Made by a program: the position numbers and the translations under genes. DNA of 64,000 nt from Nocardia cyriacigeorgica GUH-2 (GTDB lineage Bacteria > Actinomycetota > Actinomycetes > Mycobacteriales > Mycobacteriaceae). Under the pieces are notes generated by a model. It made no database searches. It saw only the letters and a program-made list of their open reading frames with translations, and was not told the DNA's origin. Positions 18,511 through 28,888 of the stretch are shown in pieces (position 1 is the first letter of the stretch; each line of letters begins with the position of its first letter). The DNA lies in the NCBI RefSeq assembly GCF_000284035.1, contig NC_016887.1, forward strand, positions 3,100,001-3,164,000, given 5' to 3'.

Positions 18511-21500
18511 ATGGTCTTCATCCGGGTATTGGGCTCGTTCGTGGCCGAGGTCGGCGGCGAATCCGTACCCCTCGGCGGACCGCGCCAGCGCGGCGTGCTG
18601 GCCATGCTGGTCGCCGCCCGCGGACAGGTGGTGCCGGTCGACCGGATGATCGAAGACCTGTGGCGCGGGGAAGCACCCGCCCGAGCGCTGGCCTCGCTGC
18701 AGGCCTATGTCTCCAACCTGCGGCGCCTGCTCGAACCCGGCCGCCCACCGCGGACGCCGGCGCGTCTGCTGGTGAGCGCGGCTCCGGGCTATGCGTTGCG
18801 GCTGCCGCGGGAAGCGGTAGACGCGTGGCGGTTCGAGCAGCTACTCGAGCAGGCCCGCACGGTGGCCGAACCCGGCGCAACGCGTGCCTTGCTCGACGAC
18901 GCGCTGGCGCTGTGGGCGGGGCCCGCGTTCGCCGAGGTCGCCGACGAGCCGTGGGCACTGGCCGAGACCGCCCGCCTCGACGAACTGCGCTCGATCGCCC
19001 GCGAGCTGCATATCGCTGCCGGATTGCGCCTGAGCCTGCCCGTGACACCGGACGCGGAAAACCTCACCCGGGAGCAGCCGTTGCGTGAGGAGGGCTGGCG
19101 CCTGTACGCGCTGGCGCTGTGGAGCAGCGGCCGCCAAGCCGACGCACTGGCCGCGCTGCGCCGCGCCCGCACCACCTTCGCCGACGAGCTGGGCCTGGAC
19201 CCGGGCCCGGACCTGGTGGAACTGGAAGAGGCGATCCTCACCCAGCGCACCGAGGTCCTGCGCGGCGCCGCGGCCGCGGCCTCGGCCGGCACGATCCAGC
19301 ACCAGGGCGCCGCGTCACGGTCCGAGGTCGGCGCGCCGGCATCGGACGGTGACGCGCGACCGTCGAAGGACGCGCGACCGTCGAAGGACGCGCAACCATC
19401 GAACGACGCGCAACCATCGAACGACGCACAACCATCGAACGACGCACAACCGACGGGCGTCGCGCCGTCGTCGGATATCCCGCCGCCGTTGGATAGTGCG
19501 CCGCCGTTGGATAGTGCGCCGTCGTCCGATATGCCGCAGTCGCCGGATGTCGCGCGATTGTCGGCGAGCGCGCGCCGCGCGACGACATTCGTGGGTCGTG
19601 AGCGCGAACTCTCGGCCCTGGTCACCGCGGCCGGCGAGGCCGTCACCGACGGGGCGCGCGTCGCGCTCGTCACCGGCGAGGCCGGGCTCGGCAAGTCGAC
19701 GCTGCTCGACCACCTCGCCGCCCGCCTCACTCGCGACGGCTGGCTGGTCGCCACCGGACGCTGTCCCGAACTCGACAGTGCCCCGCCCGCATGGGCGTGG
19801 GTCGAAGTCCTCCAGACGGTCGCCGCGACGGTCGATCCGGGCCACTTCGCCGACGATCTGGCGCCGCTGCTGACCGACTCCGCGCCGGTCGGCGGTGACG
19901 CCGCCGCCGGGCGCTTCCGGCTGCGGCGCGCGGTGTGGGCGTGGCTGTCGGCCGCGGCCGCCACGCAGCCGGTCGCCATCGTCCTCGACGACCTGCATTG
20001 GGCCGACGCCGCCACCCTCGAACTGCTCACCGGCAGCGTCGACGCACACGCCCCGATCCTCATCGTCGCCGCCTACCGCGCGGACGAAAGTGCGCGCCTG
20101 ACAACGACACTCGGCACCCTCGCCCGCACCGCGCCCCTCCGGGTGGACCTGCCCGGACTCGACGGCGACGCCATCGCGGCACTGGTGCGCGCCGAATGCG
20201 ACGCCGACGACGCGACGGTGGCAGGCATCGCCGAACGCACCGGCGGCAACCCCTTCTACGTGCGGGAAAGCGCGAGGCTGCTCTACGGCGAAGGCGCGCT
20301 CATCGCACTGTCGGAGGTGCCCGAAGGCGTGCGCGATGTGCTGCGGCGCCGGCTTGCCCGGCTGCCCGAAAGCGGTGTGTCGGTGTTGCGGCTGGCGGCC
20401 GTCGCGGGCCGGGAGAGTTCGGTGGAGGTGCTCGTGCGGGCCGCCGATACCGACGAAGACGGTGTCCTGGACGCACTCGATGCCGGCGTCATCGCTGGGT
20501 TGCTCGACGAACCGGGACCGGGACGGGTCCGGTTCGTGCACACCTTGGTCCGCGACACGCTGATGACCGACGTCAGCCGGCTACGCATCACCCGCATGCA
20601 CGCCCGCATCGCCGCCGCCTTGGAAGACAGCGGCGATATCGCGGCCCTGGCCCACCACTATGCGCGCGCGGGCTCACCGAGGGCCGTGCACTATTGCGTG
20701 CGCGCCGCCGAACTGGCCGAGGCCCGCTACGCCCACGATGTGGCGGCCGCGCTGCTCACCGACGCCGTCGCCCACTGCACCGACCCCGACGAACGCATCA
20801 CCCTGCTCGGCAAACTGCTGCGCGCCCAGGTCCGCGCCGGGGCAGTCGCCGCCGCCCGGGCTACTCGCGAACAGGCCGTCGCCTTCGCCGAATCGCTGGG
20901 CCGCGACGATTTGATGATCGCCGCGTTCACCGCCTGGACCGAGCCCACGCCCTGGCTGGCCCGCACCTACGGCACAGTCGACCGTCCCATCGTCGAACGC
21001 CTGCGCCGCCTGCTCGAACGCACCGACCTAGCCCCCGACGTGCGGGCCAACCTGCTTATCGCCTACACCCACGAACTGGTCGGCGAAGACGACCCGACGG
21101 TCCTGGCAGCCGGGCAGGAAGCGCTCGACCTCGCCACCTCGACCCGGTTGCGTGCCGGAGCGCTGCTGGTGCTGGCCCGCGACACCGGCAGGGAGGAATA
21201 CTCCCGCGAGCTGGTGGATATCGGCATCGCCCACGACCTGCCCGTCTACCGCGTGACCGGGCTGCTCAACCTCGCCGCGAACGCCGCCGCCGCCAACGAC
21301 CCGTCGGCCATGCGCCGCCAGCTCCACGGCGTACTCGACCTCGCCCGCGCCTACCGCATGCCCGAAGCCATCGGCGCCGCCGAGATCGCGCTGACGACCC
21401 TGGTACTCGTCGAAGGCCGCTTCGCCGACGCCGAACGCGGCTATATCGAGGCCACCGACCGCCTCGATCGCGCCGGATCGGTGCACGCCGCCGGCTTCCT

Positions 21501-21999
21501 GCGCCTGGCCCTCGCCGCAACCTGGCTCAACGCCGGCACTCTCGGCGAACACCTCGACGAGGTGCGCGCACTGCACGACGGGCTCGGCCCGATGGTCGCC
21601 GACCTGCTCGCGCTCGCCCTGCACGCCGCCGGCCACACCGACGAGGCCCGCCGCGCCCGCACCACACCGGCCCCGATCCGCCCCGACTTCTTCGCCACCT
21701 TCCTGACCAGCCTGCGCGCCATGGCGATCCTCGCCACCGGCGACCGCGACGCCGCCGCCCAGATCTACCCCGCCCTGCTCCCCCACCGCGACGGTCCCCC
21801 GGCCGGCGCGGAAAGCCTGTCGCTGGCGGTGCGCCCGCCCGCCCACACCCTCGGCGAACTCGCAGTCCTGCTCGGCCGCGACGACGCCGCCGCTGAACAC
21901 TTCGCCCGCGCCGCCGACATCGCCGACCAGTGGAACGCCCCGCACTGGGCCGCCGAAGCGCGCGCACGATCGCCGCGCCGGGATTCTCCGCACCGCTGA
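18511..21999 (+). CDS. SARP-type transcriptional regulator with AAA ATPase and TPR-like region
   Basis: About 1162 residues. The order is a winged helix (FIRVLGSFVAEVGGESVPLG; RPRQ-like GPRQRGVLAMLV), the bacterial transcriptional activation domain to about residue 250, a low-complexity linker (280-345) with 18-bp repeats, an ATPase with Walker A GEAGLGKST (about 390) and Walker B AIVLDDLHWAD (about 489), then TPR-like helices to the end. This matches AfsR/large SARP regulators, which sense signals through the ATPase/TPR part and activate nearby promoters. ATG 18499 is an alternative start. The downstream oxidoreductase gene is a plausible target. Confidence 0.9.
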   Translation: MVFIRVLGSFVAEVGGESVPLGGPRQRGVLAMLVAARGQVVPVDRMIEDLWRGEAPARALASLQAYVSNLRRLLEPGRPPRTPARLLVSAAPGYALRLPREAVDAWRFEQLLEQARTVAEPGATRALLDDALALWAGPAFAEVADEPWALAETARLDELRSIARELHIAAGLRLSLPVTPDAENLTREQPLREEGWRLYALALWSSGRQADALAALRRARTTFADELGLDPGPDLVELEEAILTQRTEVLRGAAAAASAGTIQHQGAASRSEVGAPASDGDARPSKDARPSKDAQPSNDAQPSNDAQPSNDAQPTGVAPSSDIPPPLDSAPPLDSAPSSDMPQSPDVARLSASARRATTFVGRERELSALVTAAGEAVTDGARVALVTGEAGLGKSTLLDHLAARLTRDGWLVATGRCPELDSAPPAWAWVEVLQTVAATVDPGHFADDLAPLLTDSAPVGGDAAAGRFRLRRAVWAWLSAAAATQPVAIVLDDLHWADAATLELLTGSVDAHAPILIVAAYRADESARLTTTLGTLARTAPLRVDLPGLDGDAIAALVRAECDADDATVAGIAERTGGNPFYVRESARLLYGEGALIALSEVPEGVRDVLRRRLARLPESGVSVLRLAAVAGRESSVEVLVRAADTDEDGVLDALDAGVIAGLLDEPGPGRVRFVHTLVRDTLMTDVSRLRITRMHARIAAALEDSGDIAALAHHYARAGSPRAVHYCVRAAELAEARYAHDVAAALLTDAVAHCTDPDERITLLGKLLRAQVRAGAVAAARATREQAVAFAESLGRDDLMIAAFTAWTEPTPWLARTYGTVDRPIVERLRRLLERTDLAPDVRANLLIAYTHELVGEDDPTVLAAGQEALDLATSTRLRAGALLVLARDTGREEYSRELVDIGIAHDLPVYRVTGLLNLAANAAAANDPSAMRRQLHGVLDLARAYRMPEAIGAAEIALTTLVLVEGRFADAERGYIEATDRLDRAGSVHAAGFLRLALAATWLNAGTLGEHLDEVRALHDGLGPMVADLLALALHAAGHTDEARRARTTPAPIRPDFFATFLTSLRAMAILATGDRDAAAQIYPALLPHRDGPPAGAESLSLAVRPPAHTLGELAVLLGRDDAAAEHFARAADIADQWNAPHWAAEARARSPRRDSPHR
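19351..19458 (+). repeat. Six tandem 18-bp repeats inside the SARP linker
   Basis: Six in-frame copies of an 18-bp unit (GACGCGCGACCGTCGAAG and close variants), encoding DARPSK/DAQPSN/DAQPTG hexapeptides. Copies 1-2 are identical and 3-4 are identical; copy 5 differs from these by one base. A shorter repeat (PPLDSA) follows. The pattern suggests recent slippage or unequal crossover that only changes linker length. Confidence 0.85.
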
Positions 22000-22123
22000 G
22001 CCTGCTCCGGTCGAGCACCCTTGCCGTCCGGCCATTCGCGCGTTCCAAGTCGGCTCCAAGTTCCTTCCAAAAGCCCGGGAGCAGTCTCGATCCGTCAGGA
22101 ACGAACTGCTCGAGGAGCCAAAC

Positions 22124-23045
22124 ATGAGTGCCGTCAACACCTTCCGCGCCGCCGTCGTCCGCACACCGAACGGACCCGATTCGATCGAGATCATCGACGT
22201 CCCGGTCACCGAGCCCGGCCCGGGTCAAGTGCGGGTGGCGGTCGCGGCGGCCCCGGTGAATCCCACCGATCTCGGAGTCGCCGGTGGGTTCTTCCACGAG
22301 CTGGGCATGATCACGCAGCCCGACCGCACCGGGCTGGGCTGGGACTTCGCCGGCACCGTCGCGGCTGCCGGTCCGGGTGTGGACCTGGCTGTCGGTACTC
22401 GCGTTGCCGGTGTCGTGCTGGGGTTCGACCGCGATTTCGGCACCTATGCCGAACAGCTGGTCGTTCCTGCCGCCGATGTCGCGGTGGTGCCCGATGGCCT
22501 GGATCTGGTCGCGGCATCGACGGTGCCGCTCAACGGCTTGGGCGCAGCGCAGATCGTCGACCTGCTCGGTAACCCACCCGCCGACGGCAACCGGCTACTG
22601 GTGACCGGTGCCGCCGGTGCGATCGGCGCCAACGTCGTCGCGTTCGCACTCGACCGGGGCTGGCAGGTGACCGGCCTGGCGCGCGCGACCGACGAGCCGT
22701 TCGTCCGAGGGCTGGGCGCCGGCTTCGTCACGGAGGCCGGCACCGGCTGGGACGCGGTCGTCGACACCACCTCGCAGCAGGTCTGGGGGTTGGCCCCGGT
22801 CCGCGACGGCGGCCTCTTCGTCGGCGTGCGACCCAATCTCGTGCCCGCGCCAGAGCGGGAAATCACCGTGCACGCGCTGGTGACCCAGCCCGATACACGC
22901 CGCTTGGGCCGGCTGTTGGAGCGTGCAGCGGCCGGCCGGTTGCCGTCACGAGTGCACGCGGTCCTGCCCCTGACCCGAGCACGCCGACGCCCAGCGCGCC
23001 ATGGCCGTCAGCGGCACCCGCGGCCGCTACGTGCTCGCGCCCTGA
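22124..23045 (+). CDS. NADP-dependent zinc-free alcohol dehydrogenase/quinone oxidoreductase-like protein, frameshifted near the C-terminus
   Basis: The N-terminal GroES-like part (PGPGQVRVAVAAAPVNPTDL) and the nucleotide-binding motif TGAAGAIGANVVAFA place it in the MDR quinone-reductase group. The reading frame is intact to about 22981. One extra base there, relative to the expected frame, turns the conserved ending into nonsense; reading on in the +1 frame gives ADAQRAMAVSGTRGRYVLAP and a stop at 23043-23045, as in family members. The uncorrected frame runs to 23371 and overlaps the reductase gene on the other strand. GAGGAG precedes the ATG. It is either a true frameshift or a sequencing error. 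Confidence 0.82.
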
Positions 23046-23160
23046 CCCGATCCGGCCTGGGTGGCCTTTTCGTCACGCCGCAACTCACCCTGGTTCGGGC
23101 CGCGGGCGTTCCAGTCGCCCGAAACCCGCGGCAGGTGGTTTCAGAAGGCCTCCCCGGCGT

Positions 23161-26100
23161 CTACCCCGACGAAATCAGCCCACGCAGTCGAAGATCACCC
23201 ACATACTTGGCGATCAAATCCGCGCTCAAGTGCGGGATATCGGCGTCGGGTCCGAGTTTCGCGGCGCGAACGGCAGCTCGGAACTCGGTAGCGGGGATGG
23301 CCGAACCCGGGGTCGCGGGTGCGGGGCGGGCAAAGGCGTGCAGCAGCGGCAACACCGAGGCGTTGCGCTGAGGTTCGGGCAACGCGCGCAAGCCTGCCTC
23401 GAATCGGGTGAGCCATTCGGTGTAATCGTCGACGCGTTCGATCGCGACACCGGCCTCGATCAGCCAGTCGACGATCACATCGAGGGAGATCCCGTCATCG
23501 TGCGGGTTCACCACATGGAAGCTGTGGTGCCCGTCATCGATCGCCGCGCCGAGCTCGGTGATCGCCTCGGCGGTGAAATCGGCGGGCAGCCCGTCATAGT
23601 GGGCGCGTGCCCGCCCACCGTCGGCGCCGCGCCGGTAGAACGAGGCGGGCGCGAGTCCGGTGGCGGCCAGCCCGATCAGCAGCCGGGTGAACATATCCGG
23701 CACGTTGAGCTGCCCCGCATAGCCGGGATGGGCCAGCACCATATCCGACCGGAACACCGCCACCGGCAGCCCGCACATCTCGTGCACCGACCGCAGCAGC
23801 ACCTCCCCGGCCCATTTGCTGTTGCCATAACCGGTGGCGTATCCGGCGCCGTTGCGGCGCACCGGACTACCGGCGCGGATATCGCCGCCCTCGGTGAACA
23901 CCGCACGGTCGACGTCGGCGGCCACCGCCACCGTCGACAGATAGGTGAACGGCTTGAGCCGATCGGTGATCGCCAGCCGGATCAGCTCGGCCGTGCCGAC
24001 CACGTTGGGCCCGAACAACTGCTCATAGGGCAGCACATGGTTCACCAGCGCGGCACAGTGCACGATCCGGTCCACCCGCCGCGCCAGCGCCGCCCAGGCC
24101 TGCTCGTCGAGCCCGAGGCGGGGTGCGCTGATATCGCCGACGATCACCTCGAGGTGGTTGTCGGCCAGCTCGCGGTAGCGGCGCAGCAGATCCACATCGC
24201 CGGAGTCGAACGCCGCGTCGAGCCTGCGTCGCGCGGTGTCGGCGTCCTTGGCGCGCACCACACACAGCACCCGCCCGCCCACGGCTTGCATCCGCTGCAA
24301 CCACAGCAGGCACAGCCACCGTCCGAGGTAGCCGTTGGCGCCGGTGATCAACACCGTGCCGGTCGTGGCCGCCACCGGCAGCCCTGCCGCGGCAGCCAAG
24401 GTCTCGGCGTCGATGAACTTCTCCAGCGCCAGATCCGCGGCGGCCACCTGGTCGGCGCCGGCGCCGTGCACACTGTCGAACGACACCCGGCCGGTACCGG
24501 ATTGCTGTGCGGTTTCGATGTATTCGGCCAGATCACCCAGCGTCGTCGCCGGGCTGGTCACCACACTCACCGGCACGTCGACGCCGAAGATCTCGGTGAG
24601 CACGGTCGCCAATGACAGCGCCGACAGCGAATCGCCACCCAGATCGGCGAAATGTGCCTGCGGCGTCGACTGTTCGGCCGTGCAATCGAGCAGAGCGCGC
24701 GCCGCCCGCAGCACCGTCTCCACCACCGGAACCTCGCCCGCACTGGTGTGCAGGGCGCGCAGTTCGGCCGAACGGCCGTCGGCGCGCTCGCGATACAGCT
24801 GTTCCAGCCGTGGGCCGTAGCGTTGCTCGAGCGCGGGCCGCAGCAGTTTCCCGATACCGGACAGCAGGCCGTTGTCGATCGTGAACGGCTCGGTCTCGAT
24901 GAGGAATTCGCGCGGGATCTCATACGGTTCGAGCCCGGCGTCGGCGGCGATGGTGCGCACCGACGCCGCGATCGACGCCGTGAGCGCCTCGATATCCGCG
25001 GCGTCGGCGAGCGCAGCCTCGGTCGGCACCACCACCGCCAGCAGATAGGCGCGCACACTGCTGCCGTAGACAAAAATCTGCCGGATCAGCGGGCTGGCCG
25101 CATACACCGCCTCCAACTGGGCGACAGCGACGAACTCACCCTGCGACAACTTCAGCACATTGTTGCGTCGGTCCAGATAACGCAGCTGGTCCGGGCCGAT
25201 CTCGGCGACGATATCGCCGGTGCGGTAGAAACCCTCGCCGTCGAAGACTTGCGCGGTGATATCGGGACGCCGGTAGTAGCCGGGGATCATCGTCGCGGTC
25301 TTGAGCAGCAGCTCACCACGCGGATGCGGCTCGTCGGTGGTCTGATAGCCGAGTTCGGGCACATCGACGAGCTTGTAGTCGATCACCACGGGCCTGCGGA
25401 CCCGGTTGTCCACCACCAGCCCACCACCGGCCTCGGTGGAGCCGTAGGCGTCGTGCACCTCGATCCCGAGCAGCGACTCCATGAACGCCTTCAACTCCGG
25501 CGCCAGCGGCGCACTACCGGTCGACGCCGAAATCAACCGTCCGCCCAGCACCTCGCCGCGCAGCTGCTCCCGCACCTGCTCCTCGGAGCGCCCGCCGGCC
25601 AGCTCACTCTGGTACCGCTGGTAGATCATGTCGCTGACCCGCGGCACGAACACCATCTCGGTGGGCCGCACCAGCGCGATGTCCTCGAACAGCGTCGACA
25701 TATCCGCCGCGGCGGTGAAATAGGCGATGCCGCCGCGCACCAGCACCCCGGCCAAGGCCAGCCGTCCGGCCAGATGACTCAGCGGCATGTAGTTCACGCT
25801 GATGGCCGGCGGATTCGAGCCCGGCTTGCGGGCCAGCCCTTGCACCCAGATTCCCGCTGCCAGCCGATCGGTATACATCGCACCCTTGGGTGTGCCGGTG
25901 CTGCCCGAGGTGTAGATGAGCATGGCCAGCGGATCGGCGTCCGGGTCGGCGAAATACGGTGCGGCCCTGGGCATATCGCGACCGGCGTCGATCATCTCGG
26001 CCAACGTTTCGACCGTGATCGGCGCGCCGGCCAGGCGTTCCCGCGCAGCCGTGAGCGCGGCACGGTGTGCGTCCAGATCGGGAACATGATCGATGACGAT

Positions 26101-26658
26101 CAGTCGCCGGGTCGCGGGGCAGGCCAGCGCGCAGTCCACCGCACGGTCGAGCAACTCCGGTGTCGCTACCAGGATCCGCGGCTCGGTCTCGACCGCGATC
26201 TGCACCAGGGCCGCACTCGGCGCACCGGCCTGCAACGGCACCACCACCGCACCCAGCCGCGCGCACGCCAGGTCGGTGATGGTCAGCTCCACCCCGGTCA
26301 CGCCGAGTAGCCCGATCATCGCGCCCGGCTCGACGCCCGCCTGCGCCCAGGCCGCGGCTACCGCTTCGATCCGGTCGGCGACCTCACCGTAGGTGAGGGT
26401 GTCGAAGTGGTCCAGCCAGCGTCGCTCGGGCCGACCGGTCACCGGATCGCTGACGATCTCGAACGCGCGCTGCCCGAGCGCGGGACGTTCGGCGTAACCG
26501 GTGAGCACACTGGTCACGATCTGGGCCACACCGATGCCGGGTGTGCGCACCGCGTCGAGCACCGCCTCATCCGGTGCGGCGGCGCGGGCCTGATGGTCGT
26601 CGCGGTAGAGCCGGTCGATGCGCTGCTTGCGCCGGGCCGCCGGCGACTCGATCGACAT
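23161..26658 (-). CDS. car: Carboxylic acid reductase
   Basis: 1165 residues, full length. The adenylation domain carries [17 protein letters not shown] and [10 protein letters not shown] carrier-protein domain with [16 protein letters not shown] provides the serine for phosphopantetheine, and the C-terminal NADPH reductase carries [14 protein letters not shown] and the YxxxK pair in [10 protein letters not shown]. It activates carboxylic acids with ATP, moves them to the carrier thiol and reduces the thioester to the aldehyde. It needs a phosphopantetheinyl transferase, and none is seen in the window. GGGGAGG lies 10 nt before the ATG. A perfect CRP-type box lies about 97 bp upstream. Confidence 0.96.
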   Translation of the reverse strand: MSIESPAARRKQRIDRLYRDDHQARAAAPDEAVLDAVRTPGIGVAQIVTSVLTGYAERPALGQRAFEIVSDPVTGRPERRWLDHFDTLTYGEVADRIEAVAAAWAQAGVEPGAMIGLLGVTGVELTITDLACARLGAVVVPLQAGAPSAALVQIAVETEPRILVATPELLDRAVDCALACPATRRLIVIDHVPDLDAHRAALTAARERLAGAPITVETLAEMIDAGRDMPRAAPYFADPDADPLAMLIYTSGSTGTPKGAMYTDRLAAGIWVQGLARKPGSNPPAISVNYMPLSHLAGRLALAGVLVRGGIAYFTAAADMSTLFEDIALVRPTEMVFVPRVSDMIYQRYQSELAGGRSEEQVREQLRGEVLGGRLISASTGSAPLAPELKAFMESLLGIEVHDAYGSTEAGGGLVVDNRVRRPVVIDYKLVDVPELGYQTTDEPHPRGELLLKTATMIPGYYRRPDITAQVFDGEGFYRTGDIVAEIGPDQLRYLDRRNNVLKLSQGEFVAVAQLEAVYAASPLIRQIFVYGSSVRAYLLAVVVPTEAALADAADIEALTASIAASVRTIAADAGLEPYEIPREFLIETEPFTIDNGLLSGIGKLLRPALEQRYGPRLEQLYRERADGRSAELRALHTSAGEVPVVETVLRAARALLDCTAEQSTPQAHFADLGGDSLSALSLATVLTEIFGVDVPVSVVTSPATTLGDLAEYIETAQQSGTGRVSFDSVHGAGADQVAAADLALEKFIDAETLAAAAGLPVAATTGTVLITGANGYLGRWLCLLWLQRMQAVGGRVLCVVRAKDADTARRRLDAAFDSGDVDLLRRYRELADNHLEVIVGDISAPRLGLDEQAWAALARRVDRIVHCAALVNHVLPYEQLFGPNVVGTAELIRLAITDRLKPFTYLSTVAVAADVDRAVFTEGGDIRAGSPVRRNGAGYATGYGNSKWAGEVLLRSVHEMCGLPVAVFRSDMVLAHPGYAGQLNVPDMFTRLLIGLAATGLAPASFYRRGADGGRARAHYDGLPADFTAEAITELGAAIDDGHHSFHVVNPHDDGISLDVIVDWLIEAGVAIERVDDYTEWLTRFEAGLRALPEPQRNASVLPLLHAFARPAPATPGSAIPATEFRAAVRAAKLGPDADIPHLSADLIAKYVGDLRLRGLISSG

Positions 26659-26754
26659 GGTGTTGGTGCCTCCCCTGGCCGGTCGAGCAATACCCGAAAG
26701 TTAGCGTGCGTAAGAAGATGCCAGCCGGAGGGTATCCGCACAGCCCCAATCGGG

Positions 26755-26770
26755 TGTGATATCAGTCACA
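26755..26770. promoter_or_regulatory. CRP-type binding site (TGTGA-N6-TCACA)
   Basis: TGTGATATCAGTCACA matches the CRP consensus exactly in both half-sites with a 6-bp spacer. It lies 97 bp upstream of the car start and downstream of the sigma-factor stop, so car is the likely target. Actinobacterial CRP proteins use this consensus. Confidence 0.6.
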
Positions 26771-26820
26771 TGACTGGTTGTGTCTCAAACCTCGGGGAGG
26801 AACCAGGATTTCACCGATCG

Positions 26821-27678
26821 CTACGCCGCCGCCGGCTCGGCCAGCGCCTGCTCGCGCAAACTCGCCAGCGTGCGCGACAGGATCCGCGACACCTGCATCT
26901 GGGACACCCCCAGCCGCTCGGCGATCTGGTTCTGGGTCATCGACCCGTAGAACCGCCAGACCAGCACCTGCCGGTCCCGCTTCGGCAACGCCGCGATCAG
27001 CGGCCGCACCGCCATCGCATCCTCGAGCAGGCCATAGCACGGTTCCTCGCAACCGAGCCTGCGCTGCACCGCGCTGCCCTGGTCATCGTCATCCCGTGCG
27101 ATCGACTCCAGCGAATTGCTGGTGTGCCCATTCGCGGCGACCATCGCCTGGGTCAGCTGCGCCAACTCCACGCCGAGTTCGGCGGCGACCTCGCGTGCGG
27201 TCGGCACCCGCCCCAGCCGCTGCGACAGCGCCTCGGTGGCCGGACCTATCCGCAACTGAATGTCCTTCATCGTCCGCGGCACCCGCACCGCCCAGGTGCG
27301 GTCGCGGAAATGGCGGCGCACCTCACCCATCATGGTGGGCACCGCATACGCCAGGAATGTGCTGCCGCGACCGAGATCGAAACGGTCCACGGCCTGGACC
27401 AAACCCACCCGGGCGACTTGCTGCAGATCATCGAAGGATTCCCCGCGCCCGCCGAAACGGCGCGCGATGTGCTCGGCCAGCGGCAGGCACAATTCGATGA
27501 TTTCCGCGCGGATCTGGCGGCGATGCGGATCGTCGGGGTCCAATGACTCGAGTTTGTCGAACCACGGCTCGATGTTCTCGTAGGTGTCCGAACAATCTCC
27601 GTGTTTCCCCGCACCGGGAGCGACTGATCGTCCCGACGATGCGGTTGTGGTGGTCTGAGCGTGCTTCGACTGGTTCAT
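26821..27678 (-). CDS. Group 3 alternative sigma factor (SigB/SigF type)
   Basis: 285 residues. Region 2 is seen in AEHIARRFGGRGESFDDLQQ and GSTFLAYAVPTMMGEVRRHF, region 3 in IGPATEALSQRLGRVPTAREV, and region 4 in ERLGVSQMQVSRILSRTLASL. It has no region 1.1 and no ECF architecture, so it belongs to the stress/sporulation SigB/SigF group. GAGGAGG lies just before the ATG at 27678; in-frame upstream codons do not have such a site. No anti-sigma (RsbW/UsfX) gene is adjacent, which is unusual because many relatives are co-transcribed with one. Confidence 0.93.
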   Translation of the reverse strand: MNQSKHAQTTTTASSGRSVAPGAGKHGDCSDTYENIEPWFDKLESLDPDDPHRRQIRAEIIELCLPLAEHIARRFGGRGESFDDLQQVARVGLVQAVDRFDLGRGSTFLAYAVPTMMGEVRRHFRDRTWAVRVPRTMKDIQLRIGPATEALSQRLGRVPTAREVAAELGVELAQLTQAMVAANGHTSNSLESIARDDDDQGSAVQRRLGCEEPCYGLLEDAMAVRPLIAALPKRDRQVLVWRFYGSMTQNQIAERLGVSQMQVSRILSRTLASLREQALAEPAAA

Positions 27679-27733
27679 TGGGCCTCCTCGGATTCCCCAA
27701 ATCGGCTGGCGTTCGGCTCGACCTGAATATGGG

Positions 27734-27759
27734 GTACCCACTTGCCCGTAATCGAAAAG
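27734..27759 (-). promoter_or_regulatory. Candidate SigF/SigB-type promoter upstream of the sigma gene
   Basis: On the minus strand CTTTTC (27759-27754), a 14-nt spacer and GGGTAC (27739-27734) resemble the GTTT-N14-16-GGGTAY promoters of this sigma group. It lies 56 nt upstream of the sigma-factor ATG, which fits autoregulation. The -35 match is imperfect. Confidence 0.35.
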
Positions 27760-27910
27760 TGATCGCCCGCGCCGGTCTTCACCGCACCGATGACCTGCCG
27801 GGACGTGTGGGTTCTCTGCGCCCGGGTATGCCCGGAGCGAGTCGCGCGACCGCTGGCGCGGGGCCGCGACGACCGCACGCACCGGGAACCGAGCGGAAGG
27901 AATTCGAGCA

Positions 27911-28483
27911 ATGACCGAAACCGATCTCACCCAGCGCCGCATCCTCGCCATCGTCACCAACTACGGCGTCGAGCAGGACGAACTCATGGTCCCGGTCCAG
28001 CACCTGCGCGATGCCGGCGCCACGGTCGATATAGCCGCCGAATCCGGCGACGCCATCCAGACCCTGGTCCACGACAAGAACCCCGGAACCACCGTCCAGC
28101 CCACCGTCACCCTCGACGAGGTGAACCCGCAGGACTACGACCTGCTGCTGGTGCCCGGCGGCACCGTCAACGCCGACTCGTTGCGCCTCAACGACGCCGC
28201 CGTCGAGATCACCCGCCGCATCGCGGCCGCAGGCACCCTCATCGCGGCCATCTGCCACGGCCCGTGGATCCTCGTGGAAGCCGGCATCGTCCGCGACAAG
28301 ACCCTCACCTCGTTCCCGTCGCTGAAGACCGACATCCGCAATGCCGGCGCCGCCGACTGGGTAGACCGCTCCGTCGTCATCGACGACACCCACGGCTACC
28401 CGCTGATCACCTCGCGCTCCCCCAAGGACATCGGCGATTTCGTCGAGCGCATCGACCTCACCCTGGCAGGCCGCGCGGCATAA
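27911..28483 (+). CDS. PfpI/DJ-1 superfamily protein (general stress protein 18-like)
   Basis: 190 residues. The nucleophile elbow AAICHGPW places the cysteine at about residue 115, and the preceding acidic residue is in NYGVEQDELMVP. This order is typical of the PfpI/YhbO branch, variously described as a protease, glyoxalase or deglycase; the chemistry of the branch is disputed. AAGGA precedes the ATG. A GGGTAT element at 27824-27829 could be a SigB/SigF -10. It is divergent from the sigma gene and convergent with the MerR gene (4-nt gap). Confidence 0.9.
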   Translation: MTETDLTQRRILAIVTNYGVEQDELMVPVQHLRDAGATVDIAAESGDAIQTLVHDKNPGTTVQPTVTLDEVNPQDYDLLLVPGGTVNADSLRLNDAAVEITRRIAAAGTLIAAICHGPWILVEAGIVRDKTLTSFPSLKTDIRNAGAADWVDRSVVIDDTHGYPLITSRSPKDIGDFVERIDLTLAGRAA

Positions 28484-28487
28484 CGGC

Positions 28488-28805
28488 TCAGCTATTGGAG
28501 CGGCGACGCAACCGAGCCAGATCGGCGAGCAGGGCGGCGTTGGCGTCTTCGAGTTCGAGAATGCGGCCGATGCCCGCGAGGTTCACTCCGTCGGCGGCCA
28601 GCGCCGCGATGCGGTGCAGCCGGGCCAGATCGTCGCCGCTGTAGCGGCGGGTGCCGCCGTCGCTACGGGCGGGGGTGATCAACCCGTGCCGCTCGTAGAG
28701 GCGCAGCGTCTGCACCCCGATGCCGGCCAGGTCGGCGGCCACCGAGATCGCATAGACCGCCTGTGTCGAGTCGGGGAGACGAGGCTGGTAACTCTCCTGC
28801 GTCAT
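28488..28805 (-). CDS. Small MerR-family (HspR-like) regulator
   Basis: 105 residues. YAISVAADLAGIGVQTLRLY followed by ERHGLITPARSDGGTRRYSG is the HspR/MerR helix-turn-helix and wing, followed by a short dimerisation helix (LAGIGRILELEDANAALLADL). GAGGAGA precedes the ATG. It is divergent from hsp20, with a dyad in the shared upstream region, so control of that heat-shock gene is likely. The dyad is not the classic HAIR sequence bound by HspR. Confidence 0.9.
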   Translation of the reverse strand: MTQESYQPRLPDSTQAVYAISVAADLAGIGVQTLRLYERHGLITPARSDGGTRRYSGDDLARLHRIAALAADGVNLAGIGRILELEDANAALLADLARLRRRSNS

Positions 28806-28888
28806 CCGTTCTCCTCACTCCTGCCATTCGCTTTCAGATTTTCTATTCTAAACCCTTGCGCCCATCTCTCTGCCGAGCTATAACGAAT

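Noticed and set aside
19351..19458. CRISPR array
   Set aside because: Units are contiguous 18-bp coding repeats without spacers and lie inside a gene.
23046..23371. C-terminal extension of the MDR oxidoreductase
   Set aside because: Arises from a one-base frameshift; the sequence has no family similarity and overlaps car on the other strand.
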